From contig CAMLHL010000032.1 of the NCBI GenBank assembly GCA_946479855.1, positions 1-30,782 of the forward strand: a stretch of 30,782 nucleotides of DNA, given 5' to 3'. The translations under genes were made by a program, and so were the position numbers. Below, piece after piece: positions 1 through 9,277 of this stretch. The first letter of the stretch is position 1, and each line of letters starts with the position of its first letter. The DNA is from an uncultured Pseudomonadota bacterium (GTDB taxonomy: Bacteria; Pseudomonadota; Gammaproteobacteria; Burkholderiales; Rhodocyclaceae). The notes under the pieces are model-generated. The model had not been told where the DNA came from. It made no database searches and saw nothing but the letters and a program-made list of their open reading frames with translations.

Positions 1-2919
1 GGGATTTCGATCAAGCTGTCGGCCCTGCATCCACGTTACGTACGCAGCCAGCGGGGGCGGGTGCTGGCCGAACTGGGGCCGCGCCTGATGGCCCTGATGC
101 AACTGGCCAAGGCCTACGATATCGGCGTCAATATCGATGCCGAGGAAGCCGAGCGTCTGGAGCTCTCGCTTGACCTCTTCCAGCGGCTGGCCAGCGCGCC
201 CGAACTGGCCGGCTGGGATGGCCTGGGCTTCGTCGTCCAGGCCTACCAGAAGCGCGGCCCCGCGCTCATCGACTGGCTGGTCGAACTGGCCCGGCAGCAG
301 CGGCGACGGATTATGGTGCGCCTGGTCAAGGGCGCCTACTGGGATAGCGAGATCAAGCGCGCCCAGATCGATGGCCTGGCCGATTACCCGGTATTCACCC
401 GCAAGGCGCATACCGATCTGGCTTACCTGGTCTGTGCCGGCCGCCTGCTGGCGGCACCCGATGCGGTCTATCCGCAGTTTGCCACGCACAATGCCCAGAC
501 GCTGGCTACGCTGCTCCAGCTCGCCGAAACGCAGGGGGTCGCCGGTTACGAGTTCCAGTGCCTGCACGGCATGGGCGAGTCGCTTTATGCGCAGGTAGTC
601 GGTCCGCAACGCCTCGGCAAGCCGTGTCGGGTCTACGCGCCGGTCGGTTCGCACCGCAGCCTGTTGCCCTATCTGGTGCGCCGCCTGCTCGAAAACGGCG
701 CCAACAGCTCCTTCGTCAACCGGATCGTCGATGCCGGCGTGGCGATCGAAGCGCTGATCGAAGACCCGGCGGCATGTATCCGGCGGGAGGGGGCGACGCG
801 GCATCCGATGATTCCCCTGCCGCCCGATCTCTACGGTCCGCAGCGGCGCAATTCGGCGGGCACCGATCTGGCCGACGAGGCGACCCTAGCCGCGCTTACC
901 GCGCAATGGCAGGCATGGGCCGGGAAACACTGGCTGGCTCGCCCGCTGCTTGCCGGGCCGGAAGGAGGGCGGCTGGCCAGCGGAGAAGGGCGGGCGGTAT
1001 TCAATCCGGCCAAGGGCGAGGAGCGGGTCGGCAGCGTCATCGAGGCCGACAGCGGGCAGGTTGCCGATGCCCTGGCCGCGGCGGCGGCATTCGCCTGGCC
1101 CTGGTTCCGGACGCCGCCGGCCGAGCGTGCCGCCCTCCTCGGCCGGGCGGCCGATCTGCTGCAGGCGCAGAGCAGCGAACTGCTCAGCCTGCTGATCCGG
1201 GAAGCCGGCAAGACGTGGCCGAATGCGCTGGCCGAGGTGCGCGAGGCGGTCGATTTCTGTCGTTACTACGGTCAACAGCTGTTAGTGGCCGATTTTGACG
1301 AGGCGGCCGAACCGCCGGGGCCGGTCGCCTGCATCAGTCCGTGGAATTTTCCGCTGGCCATTTTCATCGGCCAGATCAGCGCGGCGCTGGCCGCCGGCAG
1401 CCCGGTGCTCGCCAAGCCGGCTCGCCAGACGCCGCTGATCGCCGGGTTGGCGGTCGACCTGCTGCACCGGGCCGGGATTCCGCCCGCCGCGCTGCAATTG
1501 CTGCCGGGTTCCGGCGAGATGGTCGGCACGGCGCTGATCTGCGACGCCCGGGTGCGCGGCGTGGTGTTCACCGGTTCGGTCGAGGTGGCGGGGCTGATCA
1601 ACCGGCACCTTGCCGGCCGCCAAGGAGTCAGGCTGATCGCCGAAACCGGCGGGCAGAATGCGATGATCGTCGATTCCTCGGCGCTGCCCGAACAGGTCGT
1701 ACAGGATGTGCTGACCTCCGGCTTCGACAGCGCCGGCCAGCGCTGCTCGGCCTTGCGCGTCCTTTGCCTGCAGCGGGAGATCGCCGATAGCGTGCTCGAT
1801 TTGCTGAAGGGAGCGATGCGCGAATTGCGGCTCGGCGATCCGGCCGAGCTGGCCACCGACATCGGTCCGGTCATCGACCGCACTGCCCAGGCCGGGTTGC
1901 TCGCCCATATCGCCGGCATGGCGGCGCGCGGCCGGGCGGTGTTCCAGTGGCCGTTACCGGACGACTGCGCGGCGGGCAGCTACGTGCCGCCCACCCTGAT
2001 CGAGATCGGCCGTCTGGCCGATCTGCCCGGCGAAGTCTTCGGCCCGGTCGTCCACGTGCTGCGTTACGCGGCCGGCCAACTCGATGCCCTGATCGATGCC
2101 ATCAACGCCACCGGCTACGGCCTGACGCTGGGCGTCCACAGTCGTATCGACGAGACGATCGCGCATATCGCCGGGCGGGCGCGGGCAGGCAATATCTACG
2201 TCAACCGCAACATGGTCGGTGCCGTGGTCGGCGTCCAGCCGTTCGGCGGCGAGGGCCTGTCGGGAACCGGGCCGAAGGCCGGCGGGCCGCTCTACCTCTA
2301 TCGCCTGGCCGGGACTGGCGAGGTCGGCCCGGCCCACTTGGGGCGGCGGCCGGAGGCGCCGGCGAACGGCAGCAGCCTGTTGCCCCGCCTGGCCGAGTGG
2401 GCCGCTCTTGCCGGGCAACAACAGATTGCTGCGTTGTGTGCCGACTACGCCGGACTGACGCTGCTCGGTACGGAAATAGACCTGCCCGGGCCGACCGGCG
2501 AGCGCAACACGCTGCGCTTCGCACCGCGCGGCACGTTGCTTTGCCTGGCGGCCGGGGGCGATGCCTTGCTGCACCAGCTCGCCGCCGTCTGGGCGACCGG
2601 CAACGCGGTGGCTACGGTCGACTGCCCGGAAAGGCGAAAAACCATTGGCGCTCTGCCGGGCGCTCTGTCGGCAGCGATCGAATGGCGGCAGCCCGGCGAC
2701 TATCGCGCGCTGGCCGGTGTCTTGCTCGCCGTCGAGGATGCGGCTGCGGCCGACTGCCGGCAGCGCCTGGCGCTGCTGCCGGGGCCCTTGGTCGCCACTT
2801 ACCAGCCGGCCGGAAAGAGCGGACACTACCCGCTGTACCGTATGCTGGCCGAGCGCGTCGTCAGCATCAATACGACGGCGGCCGGCGGCAATGCGACCCT
2901 GATCATGCTTGAAGCCTGA
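1..2919 (+). CDS. putA: Bifunctional proline dehydrogenase / L-glutamate gamma-semialdehyde dehydrogenase PutA, 5' truncated by window edge
   Basis: Oxidises proline to glutamate in two steps: FAD-dependent proline dehydrogenase, then NAD-dependent semialdehyde dehydrogenase. The frame is open from base 1, and the first residues ([13 protein letters not shown]) are an internal PRODH-barrel motif, so the true start lies upstream; 972 residues are visible. PRODH motifs continue with [12 protein letters not shown] and [20 protein letters not shown]. The aldehyde dehydrogenase domain follows: [11 protein letters not shown], catalytic Glu in AETGGQN (fragment residue 548), catalytic Cys in GQRCSALRV (residue 582), then [15 protein letters not shown]. 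About 200 further residues, including PTGERNTL and [13 protein letters not shown], match the C-terminal domain of longer PutA proteins. Whether an N-terminal DNA-binding domain exists cannot be seen. A glutamate dehydrogenase gene follows 13 bases after the stop, probably in one operon. Confidence 0.96.
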   Translation, partial: GISIKLSALHPRYVRSQRGRVLAELGPRLMALMQLAKAYDIGVNIDAEEAERLELSLDLFQRLASAPELAGWDGLGFVVQAYQKRGPALIDWLVELARQQRRRIMVRLVKGAYWDSEIKRAQIDGLADYPVFTRKAHTDLAYLVCAGRLLAAPDAVYPQFATHNAQTLATLLQLAETQGVAGYEFQCLHGMGESLYAQVVGPQRLGKPCRVYAPVGSHRSLLPYLVRRLLENGANSSFVNRIVDAGVAIEALIEDPAACIRREGATRHPMIPLPPDLYGPQRRNSAGTDLADEATLAALTAQWQAWAGKHWLARPLLAGPEGGRLASGEGRAVFNPAKGEERVGSVIEADSGQVADALAAAAAFAWPWFRTPPAERAALLGRAADLLQAQSSELLSLLIREAGKTWPNALAEVREAVDFCRYYGQQLLVADFDEAAEPPGPVACISPWNFPLAIFIGQISAALAAGSPVLAKPARQTPLIAGLAVDLLHRAGIPPAALQLLPGSGEMVGTALICDARVRGVVFTGSVEVAGLINRHLAGRQGVRLIAETGGQNAMIVDSSALPEQVVQDVLTSGFDSAGQRCSALRVLCLQREIADSVLDLLKGAMRELRLGDPAELATDIGPVIDRTAQAGLLAHIAGMAARGRAVFQWPLPDDCAAGSYVPPTLIEIGRLADLPGEVFGPVVHVLRYAAGQLDALIDAINATGYGLTLGVHSRIDETIAHIAGRARAGNIYVNRNMVGAVVGVQPFGGEGLSGTGPKAGGPLYLYRLAGTGEVGPAHLGRRPEAPANGSSLLPRLAEWAALAGQQQIAALCADYAGLTLLGTEIDLPGPTGERNTLRFAPRGTLLCLAAGGDALLHQLAAVWATGNAVATVDCPERRKTIGALPGALSAAIEWRQPGDYRALAGVLLAVEDAAAADCRQRLALLPGPLVATYQPAGKSGHYPLYRMLAERVVSINTTAAGGNATLIMLEA

Positions 2920-2932
2920 AGGAAGAAAAGCC

Positions 2933-4219
2933 ATGTTGAATACGCCCCAGTTGCCTTCCTATATTTCCCGGGAAAACATTGGTCCCTGGCACATCTATCT
3001 GCAGCAGGTCGAGCAGGTGGCACCACTGCTCGACAAGGCGCTACATCCCTGGGTCGATACCCTGCGCCATCCCAAGCGTTCGCTGATCGTCGATGTGCCG
3101 ATCCGCCTCGACAGCGGCCAGATCGCCCACTTCGAGGGCTATCGGGTGCATCACAACACGTCGCGCGGGCCGGGCAAGGGGGGGATTCGCTTCCATCAGG
3201 ACGTGACGCTGTCGGAAGTCATGGCGCTGGCCGGCTGGATGACGATCAAGAACGCCGTGGTCAATGTCCCCTTCGGCGGCGCCAAGGGCGGCATCCGCGT
3301 CGATCCGCGAGAATTGTCGCTGTCCGAGCTGGAAGGTCTGACGCGGCGCTACACCAGCGAGATCAGTTCGATGATCGGGCCGGACAAGGACATCCCGGCG
3401 CCGGACATGAACACCAACGCCCAGGTCATGGCCTGGATGATGGATACCTACTCGATGAGCGAGGGACGGACGGTTACCGGCGTCGTCACCGGCAAGCCGT
3501 TGTCGCTCGGCGGCTCGCTCGGCCGTCAGGATGCGACCGGGCGCGGCGTTTTCGTCGCGGCGCGCGAAGTCGCCCGGCGGCTGAACATACCCATCGCCGG
3601 GGCGCGGGTGGCAGTGCAGGGTTTCGGCAATGTCGGCGAGGCCAGCGCGCGGATGTTCGCCCAGGCCGGGGCCAAGGTGGTGGCCGTGCAGGACGTCAGC
3701 GGCACGGTCTATAACCCGGCCGGCCTCGATATTCCGGCGCTCAGGCGCTTTCAACTGGAAAACAAGACGCTGCTCGGAGCCGCCGACTGCGAACTGATCG
3801 ATGCCGCGTCCTTCTGGTCGGTGCCCTGCGAGTTTATGGTCCCGGCGGCGCTGGAATCGCAGATCAACCGTTACAACGCCGACCAGATCACCGCCCGCGT
3901 CATCGTCGAGGGCGCCAACGGCCCGACGACGCCGGAGGCCGACGCCATCCTCGCCGAACGCGGCATCATCCTGGTGCCGGACGTGCTCGCCAATGCCGGC
4001 GGGGTGACGGTCAGCTATTTCGAATGGGTGCAGGATTTTTCCAGCTATTTCTGGAGCGAGGACGAGATCTACGGGCGGCTGGAAAGGATCATGGCCGATG
4101 CCTTCAACGCCATCTGGCAGTTGTCTGAAACACGCCGGATGTCGCTCCGTTCGGCGGCGTTTGTGATCGGTTGCAGCCGGGTACTGGAAGCTCGGGCGAC
4201 GCGCGGTTTGTATCCATGA
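2933..4219 (+). CDS. gdhA: Glu/Leu/Phe/Val dehydrogenase, most likely catabolic glutamate dehydrogenase
   Basis: Oxidatively deaminates glutamate to 2-oxoglutarate and ammonium (or the reverse) with NAD(P). The protein has 428 residues, normal for the hexameric family. Visible motifs are [25 protein letters not shown] with catalytic Lys118, the DIPAPDMNT segment, and [20 protein letters not shown] before a Rossmann domain containing [14 protein letters not shown]. The ATG at 2933 is preceded by AGGAAG (2920-2925) at good spacing. A TTG at 2909 in frame is rejected because it lies inside putA and lacks a site. Its position 13 bases after putA suggests it consumes the glutamate made by PutA. 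Family members acting on leucine, phenylalanine or valine cannot be excluded from sequence alone, but the motifs fit glutamate best. Confidence 0.93.
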   Translation: MLNTPQLPSYISRENIGPWHIYLQQVEQVAPLLDKALHPWVDTLRHPKRSLIVDVPIRLDSGQIAHFEGYRVHHNTSRGPGKGGIRFHQDVTLSEVMALAGWMTIKNAVVNVPFGGAKGGIRVDPRELSLSELEGLTRRYTSEISSMIGPDKDIPAPDMNTNAQVMAWMMDTYSMSEGRTVTGVVTGKPLSLGGSLGRQDATGRGVFVAAREVARRLNIPIAGARVAVQGFGNVGEASARMFAQAGAKVVAVQDVSGTVYNPAGLDIPALRRFQLENKTLLGAADCELIDAASFWSVPCEFMVPAALESQINRYNADQITARVIVEGANGPTTPEADAILAERGIILVPDVLANAGGVTVSYFEWVQDFSSYFWSEDEIYGRLERIMADAFNAIWQLSETRRMSLRSAAFVIGCSRVLEARATRGLYP

Positions 4220-4233
4220 ACCTTTCTCCGTCG

Positions 4234-4242
4234 TGCTAGAAT
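4234..4242 (+). promoter_or_regulatory. Candidate extended -10 promoter for the DUF3460 gene
   Basis: TGCTAGAAT matches an extended -10 (TG-N-TAGAAT). It would start RNA near 4249, about 30 bases before the DUF3460 start. No good -35 is visible at 17 bases. The same 10-mer, GTGCTAGAAT, occurs just before tRNA-Leu (26419-26428), which supports a promoter role. Confidence 0.4.
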
Positions 4243-4280
4243 CGCGACATTGTCTTGAATAGCTTGAGGAAAGCAGCGAA

Positions 4281-4490
4281 ATGGGTGACGTCAATACCAG
4301 CTACGTGTCCGACCACCAGACTTGGATGAACGAGCAACTCGAAAAGAATCCGCAATGGGTCGAAGATCAGAAGGCCGGTCGCGCCCTGTGGTGGGACAAG
4401 AAGCAGGATGTCGAGAGCACGGCACGCAATGCGGCCTCGAAGGTGGCCCAGAAGTCTTACCCTTACGATGTGAACTTTTTCGGCGAATAA
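4281..4490 (+). CDS. Small DUF3460 family protein
   Basis: A 69-residue cytoplasmic protein with no signal peptide or membrane segment. It is rich in Trp, Lys and Glu (HQTWMNEQLEKNPQW, ALWWDKKQD), which resembles the short betaproteobacterial DUF3460 family; its function is unknown. The ATG at 4281 has AGGA (4267-4270) upstream. It stands alone: 61 bases after the dehydrogenase gene with its own candidate promoter, and a strong terminator follows 24 bases after the stop. The family assignment comes from memory of its sequence pattern. Confidence 0.8.
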   Translation: MGDVNTSYVSDHQTWMNEQLEKNPQWVEDQKAGRALWWDKKQDVESTARNAASKVAQKSYPYDVNFFGE

Positions 4491-4514
4491 TCGCCGTTCG
4501 ACGTTTTTCCAAAG

Positions 4515-4541
4515 AGCCAGTCGATCCGACTGGCTTTTTTT
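4515..4541 (+). terminator. Rho-independent terminator after DUF3460 gene
   Basis: A perfect 9-bp stem, AGCCAGTCG (4515-4523) with CGACTGGCT (4527-4535), has a 3-base loop and is followed by a T run to 4541. Confidence 0.92.
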
Positions 4542-4561
4542 ATGGCCGAAATGCTTGCTGG

Positions 4562-4576
4562 CAGGCAATTTGCCTG
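4562..4576. repeat. 15-bp palindrome upstream of SRPBCC gene
   Basis: CAGGCAA (4562-4568) and TTGCCTG (4570-4576) form a perfect inverted repeat around one T. It lies about 105 bases before the SRPBCC start with no T run after it, so it is more like an operator than a terminator. Its function is unproven. Confidence 0.3.
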
Positions 4577-4682
4577 AGCGGGACAGGGAATCTCCCCGGC
4601 ATGGCCAAGAGGGCTTCTCCAGGGCATTGGAATATCTAGAATCCGTGACGCACTATTCCAATTCCATCAAGGAGACACACCC

Positions 4683-5189
4683 ATGTTGCAGATTGCTTCC
4701 CGTCGTTTCATCTCCGTCGCCCTGTGCGGACTCTTCGCGGCAGCCTCCGCCTTTGCCAGCCAGAGTCTCAAGGTTGCCGAGAGCGTTACCCTGGCCGCCA
4801 AGCCTGCCGAAGTCTGGAAGGTTCTCGGCGACTACGGCAATCTGAACGGCTGGCATCCGGTCGTCGCCAAGACGGAAATCACCAAGGGGACGAACAACCA
4901 GGTTGGCGCCATCCGCGCGCTGGAGACCAAGGACGGCGCCAAAATCGTCGAGGAACTGCTCGGCTACGACGCCAGGAAAATGAACATGCGCTACAAGCTC
5001 ATCGAGTCGCCGTTGCCGGTCAGCGATTACCAGTCGACGTTGAGTGTCGTTCCGGCCGGCAAGGGCAGCCGCGTCGTCTGGCAGGGCACCTTCAAGGCCA
5101 AGGGGGTCGAGGATGCGAAGGCGCGCGAAATATTCATCGGTATTTACCAGGCGGGGTTTGATGGCTTGCGCAAGCAGTTCGGTGAATGA
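4683..5189 (+). CDS. Exported SRPBCC (polyketide cyclase/dehydrase-like) protein
   Basis: A 168-residue protein with a clear Sec signal (basic start, hydrophobic core, probable cleavage after AAASAFA near residue 25), so it acts in the periplasm or outside. The mature part has the START/Bet v1-like SRPBCC pattern: SVTLAAKPAEVWKVLGDYGN, HPVVAKTEI, then an alternation of strands ending in a C-terminal helix (IYQAGFDGLRKQFGE). SRPBCC domains bind hydrophobic ligands, and no ligand can be named here. The start is fixed by AAGGAGA (4669-4675) before the ATG at 4683. A TAGAAT element at 4637-4642 could be its -10. A terminator follows, so it is probably monocistronic. Confidence 0.85.
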   Translation: MLQIASRRFISVALCGLFAAASAFASQSLKVAESVTLAAKPAEVWKVLGDYGNLNGWHPVVAKTEITKGTNNQVGAIRALETKDGAKIVEELLGYDARKMNMRYKLIESPLPVSDYQSTLSVVPAGKGSRVVWQGTFKAKGVEDAKAREIFIGIYQAGFDGLRKQFGE

Positions 5190-5232
5190 ACGCACTGATC
5201 CGCGGCGGCTTTTCGCTGGCCGGGAAATGAAG

Positions 5233-5258
5233 AAAGCAGGGGGTGCCCTGCTTTTTTT
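5233..5258 (+). terminator. Rho-independent terminator between convergent genes
   Basis: AAAGCAGGG (5233-5241) pairs with CCCTGCTTT (5246-5254) around GGTG, and a T run reaches 5258. It closes the SRPBCC transcript. It lies just beyond the end of the opposing regulator gene and may also slow that transcript, although the minus-strand T run is imperfect. Confidence 0.88.
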
Positions 5259-5279
5259 GTCTCCGGCCGCTACCCCGGA

Positions 5280-5909
5280 TCAATCGACCAGCTTGAGCTT
5301 CATGGCCAGCTTGGCCAGTTCGAAATCGCTGCGCACGCCGAGCTTGGCCTTGATCTGGTAATGCGTGTTCTGCACGGTCTTCGGGCTGATGTTGAGAAGG
5401 CTGCCGATATCCTCGGGCGAACGGCCATCGATCAGCAGGCGCAGCACCTCGAATTCGCGCGGGCTCAGTTCGCTGGCCGGATTGCTTTCGCCGTCGAGCA
5501 GGCTGAGCGCCATTTCCGGGGCGATGTCCGGACTCAGCACCTTTTCGTTGCGGGCCACCTTGTAGATCGCCTGAATCAGGACATCCGGGCTGGAACTCTT
5601 GGTGACGTAACCCAGCGCGCCGGCGCGGATCGCCTGCGAGGCGAACAGTGGGTCGCGGTGCATGCTGAAGGCGAGGATTTTCGCTTCGGGAAAACGCTGC
5701 AGGATGCGTCGGGTCAGTTCGATACCGCCCATGCCGGGCAGGGAAAGGTCGAGCACGATCAGGTCGATCGGGGTCATCCGCAGGCATTGCAGGGCTTCTT
5801 CGGCATCGCCGGCCTCGGCGGCGACGTGCAGGTCGGGCCGCCGTTCGAGCAGGCGGCGGTAGCCTTCGCGGACGACGGCGTGGTCGTCGACCAGCAGCAA
5901 TTCGATCAT
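5280..5909 (-). CDS. NarL/LuxR-type response regulator
   Basis: A 209-residue two-component transcription factor. The receiver domain (about 1-120) has acidic Asp8/Asp9, the phospho-acceptor Asp54 in VLDLSLPGMGG and the conserved Lys104 in GYVTKSSS. A LuxR-type helix-turn-helix (about 143-200) contains ELSPREFEVLRLLIDG and SPKTVQNTHYQIKAKLG. Its ATG overlaps the stop of the upstream kinase gene by 4 bases, so the two are translationally coupled and surely partners. Targets are unknown; the co-oriented envelope genes upstream are plausible ones. Confidence 0.93.
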   Translation of the reverse strand: MIELLLVDDHAVVREGYRRLLERRPDLHVAAEAGDAEEALQCLRMTPIDLIVLDLSLPGMGGIELTRRILQRFPEAKILAFSMHRDPLFASQAIRAGALGYVTKSSSPDVLIQAIYKVARNEKVLSPDIAPEMALSLLDGESNPASELSPREFEVLRLLIDGRSPEDIGSLLNISPKTVQNTHYQIKAKLGVRSDFELAKLAMKLKLVD

Positions 5910-7312
5910 GCGCCTTCTCCTGCCGGTTCATGGGTTGGCAAACGGACATCGATGACCGTGCCGCAAGGCTGCCGGCCAAGGATGCGCAAGGAGCCACCGA
6001 GGGCGAGGACACGCTCTTCCATGCCGAGCAGCCCGAACCCCCCGGGCTTTCGTGACTCCCGGCTGACAACCGGAGCGACGCCCCCGCGGCCATTGTCGCT
6101 GATCTGCAGGAGCAGGGTTTCGTTCTCGACCGTGAGGACGACTTCGACCTCGCTGGCCTGGCCGTGCCGGACGGCATTGGTGAGACTTTCCTGGACAATG
6201 CGGTAGAGCGTCACGGCGACGTTGTCCGGCAGGTGTTCGAGCGCTCCGTCAAAGAGCAATTGAAAGCGGGTGCTGGCCTTGGCCCGCCGGTTCCATTCGT
6301 CGAGCAGTTGCTGCAGGCTGGCCCGCAGGCCGAATTCCTCGAGGCCGAGCGGGCGCAGGCGGTGCAGGATCTGCTGCAGGACTTCCATCATGTGGCTGAC
6401 CGTGCGGCCAATCGATTCGGCACAGGGACGCAGGGCGGGGACGCCCTCGTCGGCCAGTTCCAGCGCGAAGCTGGCTTCGGCATTGAGCGAGGTCAGGTAT
6501 TGGCCGAATTCGTCGTGCAGTTCGCGCGACAGATGCAGGCGCTCTTCTTCGCGGGCATTGAGCAGTCGGCGGGCCAGGCGTTGCTGGGTGCCGATGGTCT
6601 GCTCCAATTGTTCGGCGAGATGGTTGAAGCCCTGGCCGATGCGATCCAGTTCGATCAGCGCGAAGGTCGGCATGCGCGCCTGCAGGTCGCCGTTTTCCAT
6701 GCGCTTCAGCGTCAGCAGCATGGCTTCCGACGGGGCGAGCGCATTGCGCACCGGCCGGTAGATCAGGAAGCTCATGAACAGGATGGTCAGGCTGACGGCG
6801 AGCAGGTTGATCAGGTTCTTGCCGAGCGTGATCAACTCGCTGCCGTAATTGGGCGTGATGGTCAGCTGGCCGACGTTGATGCCGGGGTATTGGCCGATGG
6901 TCCCCTGAAAGATGGCGTCGCTGCCGATGACGTAGCGCATGATCGCGTCGAGTGGCGCGGGCAGGGCGATCGGCTGTTCGAAGCAGCGCTCGCCGATGTC
7001 GCGCGAGTAGAGATCGGTCAGCCGGAGGCAGAAATGGAGCAGGTTGCCGATCGGCTGCAGGGTGTCGAGATTGAGGTTGATGTATTCCAGCGTGCGGTTG
7101 TAGGGGCCGCTGTTGCGCTGGACTTCGTCGGTGATCAGCTGGCGGATGGTCTGGCCGGTGCGCTGGATGTCGCTGCGCACGCGGTAGCGGGTTTCGAGCA
7201 GCGCAATGGCGGTGCCGACGATCAGCACGCCGAGCGCGAACAGAAAAACCCGGACGATGAGGTGGCGCTTGAGGTCAAGCGGGCGTTGCTGGAGGTCGAA
7301 CGGGGCGGGCAT
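5906..7312 (-). CDS. Membrane sensor histidine kinase (HisKA_3/NarX-UhpB type)
   Basis: Phosphorylates the downstream regulator in response to a periplasmic or membrane signal. With the ATG at 7312 it has 468 residues: TM1 about 17-40, a periplasmic domain about 41-162, TM2 about 163-186, HAMP about 187-240, a HisKA_3 dimerisation domain with phospho-acceptor His266 in LSRELHDEFGQ, and a HATPase domain with N box ESLTNAVRHG, DNGRGG and GFGLLGMEERV. The periplasmic part resembles the LapD/MoxY N-terminal sensor type (inference from memory). A start at 7366 is possible in frame, but its extra 18 residues look unstructured. There are 74 bases between it and the DUF2149 gene upstream, so it may belong to one long operon. 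Confidence 0.9.
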   Translation of the reverse strand: MPAPFDLQQRPLDLKRHLIVRVFLFALGVLIVGTAIALLETRYRVRSDIQRTGQTIRQLITDEVQRNSGPYNRTLEYINLNLDTLQPIGNLLHFCLRLTDLYSRDIGERCFEQPIALPAPLDAIMRYVIGSDAIFQGTIGQYPGINVGQLTITPNYGSELITLGKNLINLLAVSLTILFMSFLIYRPVRNALAPSEAMLLTLKRMENGDLQARMPTFALIELDRIGQGFNHLAEQLEQTIGTQQRLARRLLNAREEERLHLSRELHDEFGQYLTSLNAEASFALELADEGVPALRPCAESIGRTVSHMMEVLQQILHRLRPLGLEEFGLRASLQQLLDEWNRRAKASTRFQLLFDGALEHLPDNVAVTLYRIVQESLTNAVRHGQASEVEVVLTVENETLLLQISDNGRGGVAPVVSRESRKPGGFGLLGMEERVLALGGSLRILGRQPCGTVIDVRLPTHEPAGEGA

Positions 7313-7386
7313 GGCGGAGGTGCGAATTGACGATGGGCGTAAGGATGCCGCAAAAACGCAGGGCAAGTTGCCCGAATTCGCCGGAA

Positions 7387-7710
7387 TCAGTCAGGCACGT
7401 AGAGCAGCGACCCGTCCCCCATGCGATAGGCGGTCCCGGCCCGGATGCCCTGCTGGCCGCCCTTGAGGGTTGTCGATGGGCTGTCGGCACGGAAACGTTC
7501 GATCTTCTGGCCGTCCCGCGTGATGATTTCCATATCGGCCTGGCCGGCGTTGCGGATCACCGTGATCTTGTCCTTCGAATACGGATTGAGCGGGTTGCTG
7601 GCGACCGTCAGCAGCAGGGCGGCGATCAGGACCAGGAAGACGTCGATCAGGTTGATCACCGAGAGCAGCGGATCGTCGGCTTCGGCGTCGTCGCGCAGAC
7701 GGCTTCTCAT
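7387..7710 (-). CDS. DUF2149 family protein, ExbD/TolR-like
   Basis: A 107-residue inner-membrane protein with a short cytoplasmic N-terminus, one membrane helix (about 17-38) and a periplasmic tail. The helix has Asp23 in NLIDVFLVLIAALLLT, placed like the proton-carrying Asp of ExbD/TolR/MotB. The following NPLNPYSKDKITVI is typical of DUF2149. Its start overlaps the end of the ExbB/MotA-like gene by 4 bases (ATGA), so the two are coupled and presumably form a proton-driven motor pair. DUF2149 proteins often accompany MotA/TolQ/ExbB-like proteins (family knowledge), but their cargo is unsettled. Confidence 0.82.
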   Translation of the reverse strand: MRSRLRDDAEADDPLLSVINLIDVFLVLIAALLLTVASNPLNPYSKDKITVIRNAGQADMEIITRDGQKIERFRADSPSTTLKGGQQGIRAGTAYRMGDGSLLYVPD

Positions 7711-8201
7711 GGCGCTTTCGCCTCGGCAAGTTCGATCTGCAGCAGTTCGTCGGCGTACCAGCGGCGGCGGACGTGGGCGACAGCGTAGGTGATGGCGGCG
7801 GCGAGCAGGGCCAGGATGATGGCTGAGAAGGCCACCGTCAGGTTGTTGGCGACGTCGGCCAGCTGGCCGTCGCCGAGGGCGCGCAGGGCTGGTCCCATGG
7901 GGATCATGGTGGCGACCAGGCCGAGCATCGGGGTGACCCGCGTCGCGATGCGGACGAATTCCAGCCGGTTCATCGCCTCGGCCTCCAGCTCGGCCAGGCT
8001 CAGGTCGGGGCTGGCCCGGCGCAGGGCGAGCAGCTCAAAGGACTTGGCGATGCCGGATCTCCGCTGCACGGCCTGCCAGGCGAAAGCGCCAAGCGCAAAG
8101 AAGGCATGCAGGAAGAGCAGGGCAATGGCGGCCAGCACCGGGATCAGGAAGAGCTGGCCGAGACTGTACATCAGCGTATCGATGGGAACGTTCAGGTTCA
8201 T
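7707..8201 (-). CDS. MotA/TolQ/ExbB proton-channel family protein
   Basis: A 164-residue membrane protein. TM1 is about 12-43, a cytoplasmic segment rich in Arg and Glu follows (about 45-88), then the conserved TPMLGLVATMIPMGPAL motif and two C-terminal helices (LTVAFSAIILALLAAAITYAV). This is the three-helix plan of ExbB/TolQ, somewhat shorter than usual (about 220-240 residues). The ATG at 8201 has AAGGAA upstream on the minus strand and overlaps the Sel1 gene stop by 4 bases, while its own stop overlaps the DUF2149 start. It likely uses the proton motive force together with the DUF2149 protein. The partner that receives this energy is not obvious. Confidence 0.87.
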   Translation of the reverse strand: MNLNVPIDTLMYSLGQLFLIPVLAAIALLFLHAFFALGAFAWQAVQRRSGIAKSFELLALRRASPDLSLAELEAEAMNRLEFVRIATRVTPMLGLVATMIPMGPALRALGDGQLADVANNLTVAFSAIILALLAAAITYAVAHVRRRWYADELLQIELAEAKAP

Positions 8202-9169
8202 GATGGATTCCTTGGGCGGAAAAGGTTTGGTCGTCGTGCGTTGGTGCGTTGGCGGAGGATGCCGGCAATGAAGGCGAGCAGAAGCAGCAGGGCAGTCCAC
8301 AGGGTTTCGGTCGACGGTGAGTAAGGGGTGGCCAGCCTGACGGCGCTCAGTTGCTGGCCGGTGACATCGGCCGGCAGGTCGACCTTGTCCCCGCCAAGCG
8401 GGGCCTTCGCTTCGACGAAGGGGCGGGCTGGCGGCGCAATCCTGGAATTTGCCGCTTTTTTCGGGTTGACCGCAGGGCTTACCTTGGGGGCCATGGCCGT
8501 GGCTGTTGCCGGGCCGGCCGGTGAGGCAAAGAGGCTGGCATTGTCGCCGGTCAGGCCACGGACCAGTGCGCCGGGCGGCGGGGTACCGGCACCCAGCGTG
8601 CTCTGGGAGCGGTCGCCGGTATGGTAGCCGGTGCGCAGGAAGTCGCGGGCTTCCTCGCTGCCTTCGGCTGCCGCGGCCTCGAACCATTGCCGGGCAGCGG
8701 CCTCGTCGCGCGCCACCCCCTTGCCCTGATGCAGCATGGTCGCGTAATGCAGCTTGCCGAGCGGCGCGTAGGCCGGGTCGCCGCTGGTGGCGGCGCGGTG
8801 CATCAGGCGGGCCGCCTCGGCCGGGTCAGGCTGCACGCCGCTGCCATCCTCCAGCATCAGGGCCTTCCAGATCATCGCCCCGACGTAGCCGGCGGCGATG
8901 CATTTGTCGAAGACCTTGTTGGCGGTTTCGAAATCACCGCATTTGGCCAGCAGGTAGCCCTTGGCGCAGGTGACGACGCTGGCCGGCTGCTGGGCGGCGT
9001 ATTCCAGCGTCTGGTCGCCGACGACGTTGGCCAGGTCGCTTGGATCGCCCGGCGTTGCCGGGCCGCCGCAGAACATGCCGCTGCCGGCCTGGGCTGGCCC
9101 GGCGGTGCTGCTGATCAGCAGCAGGGTGCCGGCCAGCCGGGTCCAGCGGCGGGCGGTAATGTCTTGCAT
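8198..9169 (-). CDS. Sel1-repeat protein with C-terminal membrane anchor
   Basis: A 323-residue envelope protein. It has a signal peptide (cleavage near AGPAQA, residue 28), then Cys-containing helical repeats including Sel1-like units (AAGYVGAMIWKALMLEDGSGV, ATMLHQGKGVARDEAAARQW), a Pro/Ala-rich linker (about 190-280), one hydrophobic helix (about 289-308, LWTALLLLLAFIAGIL) and a basic tail. The topology implied is a periplasmic repeat domain tethered to the inner membrane by its C-terminus. AAGGAGA lies just before the ATG. It overlaps the ExbB-like gene by 4 bases, so it is probably a structural partner of that motor. Sel1 repeats mediate protein contacts; no enzymatic motif is seen. Confidence 0.85.
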   Translation of the reverse strand: MQDITARRWTRLAGTLLLISSTAGPAQAGSGMFCGGPATPGDPSDLANVVGDQTLEYAAQQPASVVTCAKGYLLAKCGDFETANKVFDKCIAAGYVGAMIWKALMLEDGSGVQPDPAEAARLMHRAATSGDPAYAPLGKLHYATMLHQGKGVARDEAAARQWFEAAAAEGSEEARDFLRTGYHTGDRSQSTLGAGTPPPGALVRGLTGDNASLFASPAGPATATAMAPKVSPAVNPKKAANSRIAPPARPFVEAKAPLGGDKVDLPADVTGQQLSAVRLATPYSPSTETLWTALLLLLAFIAGILRQRTNARRPNLFRPRNPS

Positions 9170-9277
9170 GATTGTCTCCTTGTTGATCCGTGGGATCGTC
9201 GGGAGACAGCTTAGTGATGCCCCTGCCGCAAGGCTTGAGCAAACTTCCCGAGGGCGGCCGGGCAGATTGCCCGGCGG

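Noticed and set aside
4201..4250. Full -35/-10 promoter using TTGTAT at 4208
   Set aside because: The spacer to TAGAAT would be 23 bases, too long; only the extended -10 was kept.
6164..7330. A 388-codon plus-strand frame
   Set aside because: It is antisense to the histidine kinase gene, whose motifs are complete; the shadow frame is repetitive in Gln, Ala, Asp and Val and has no domain.
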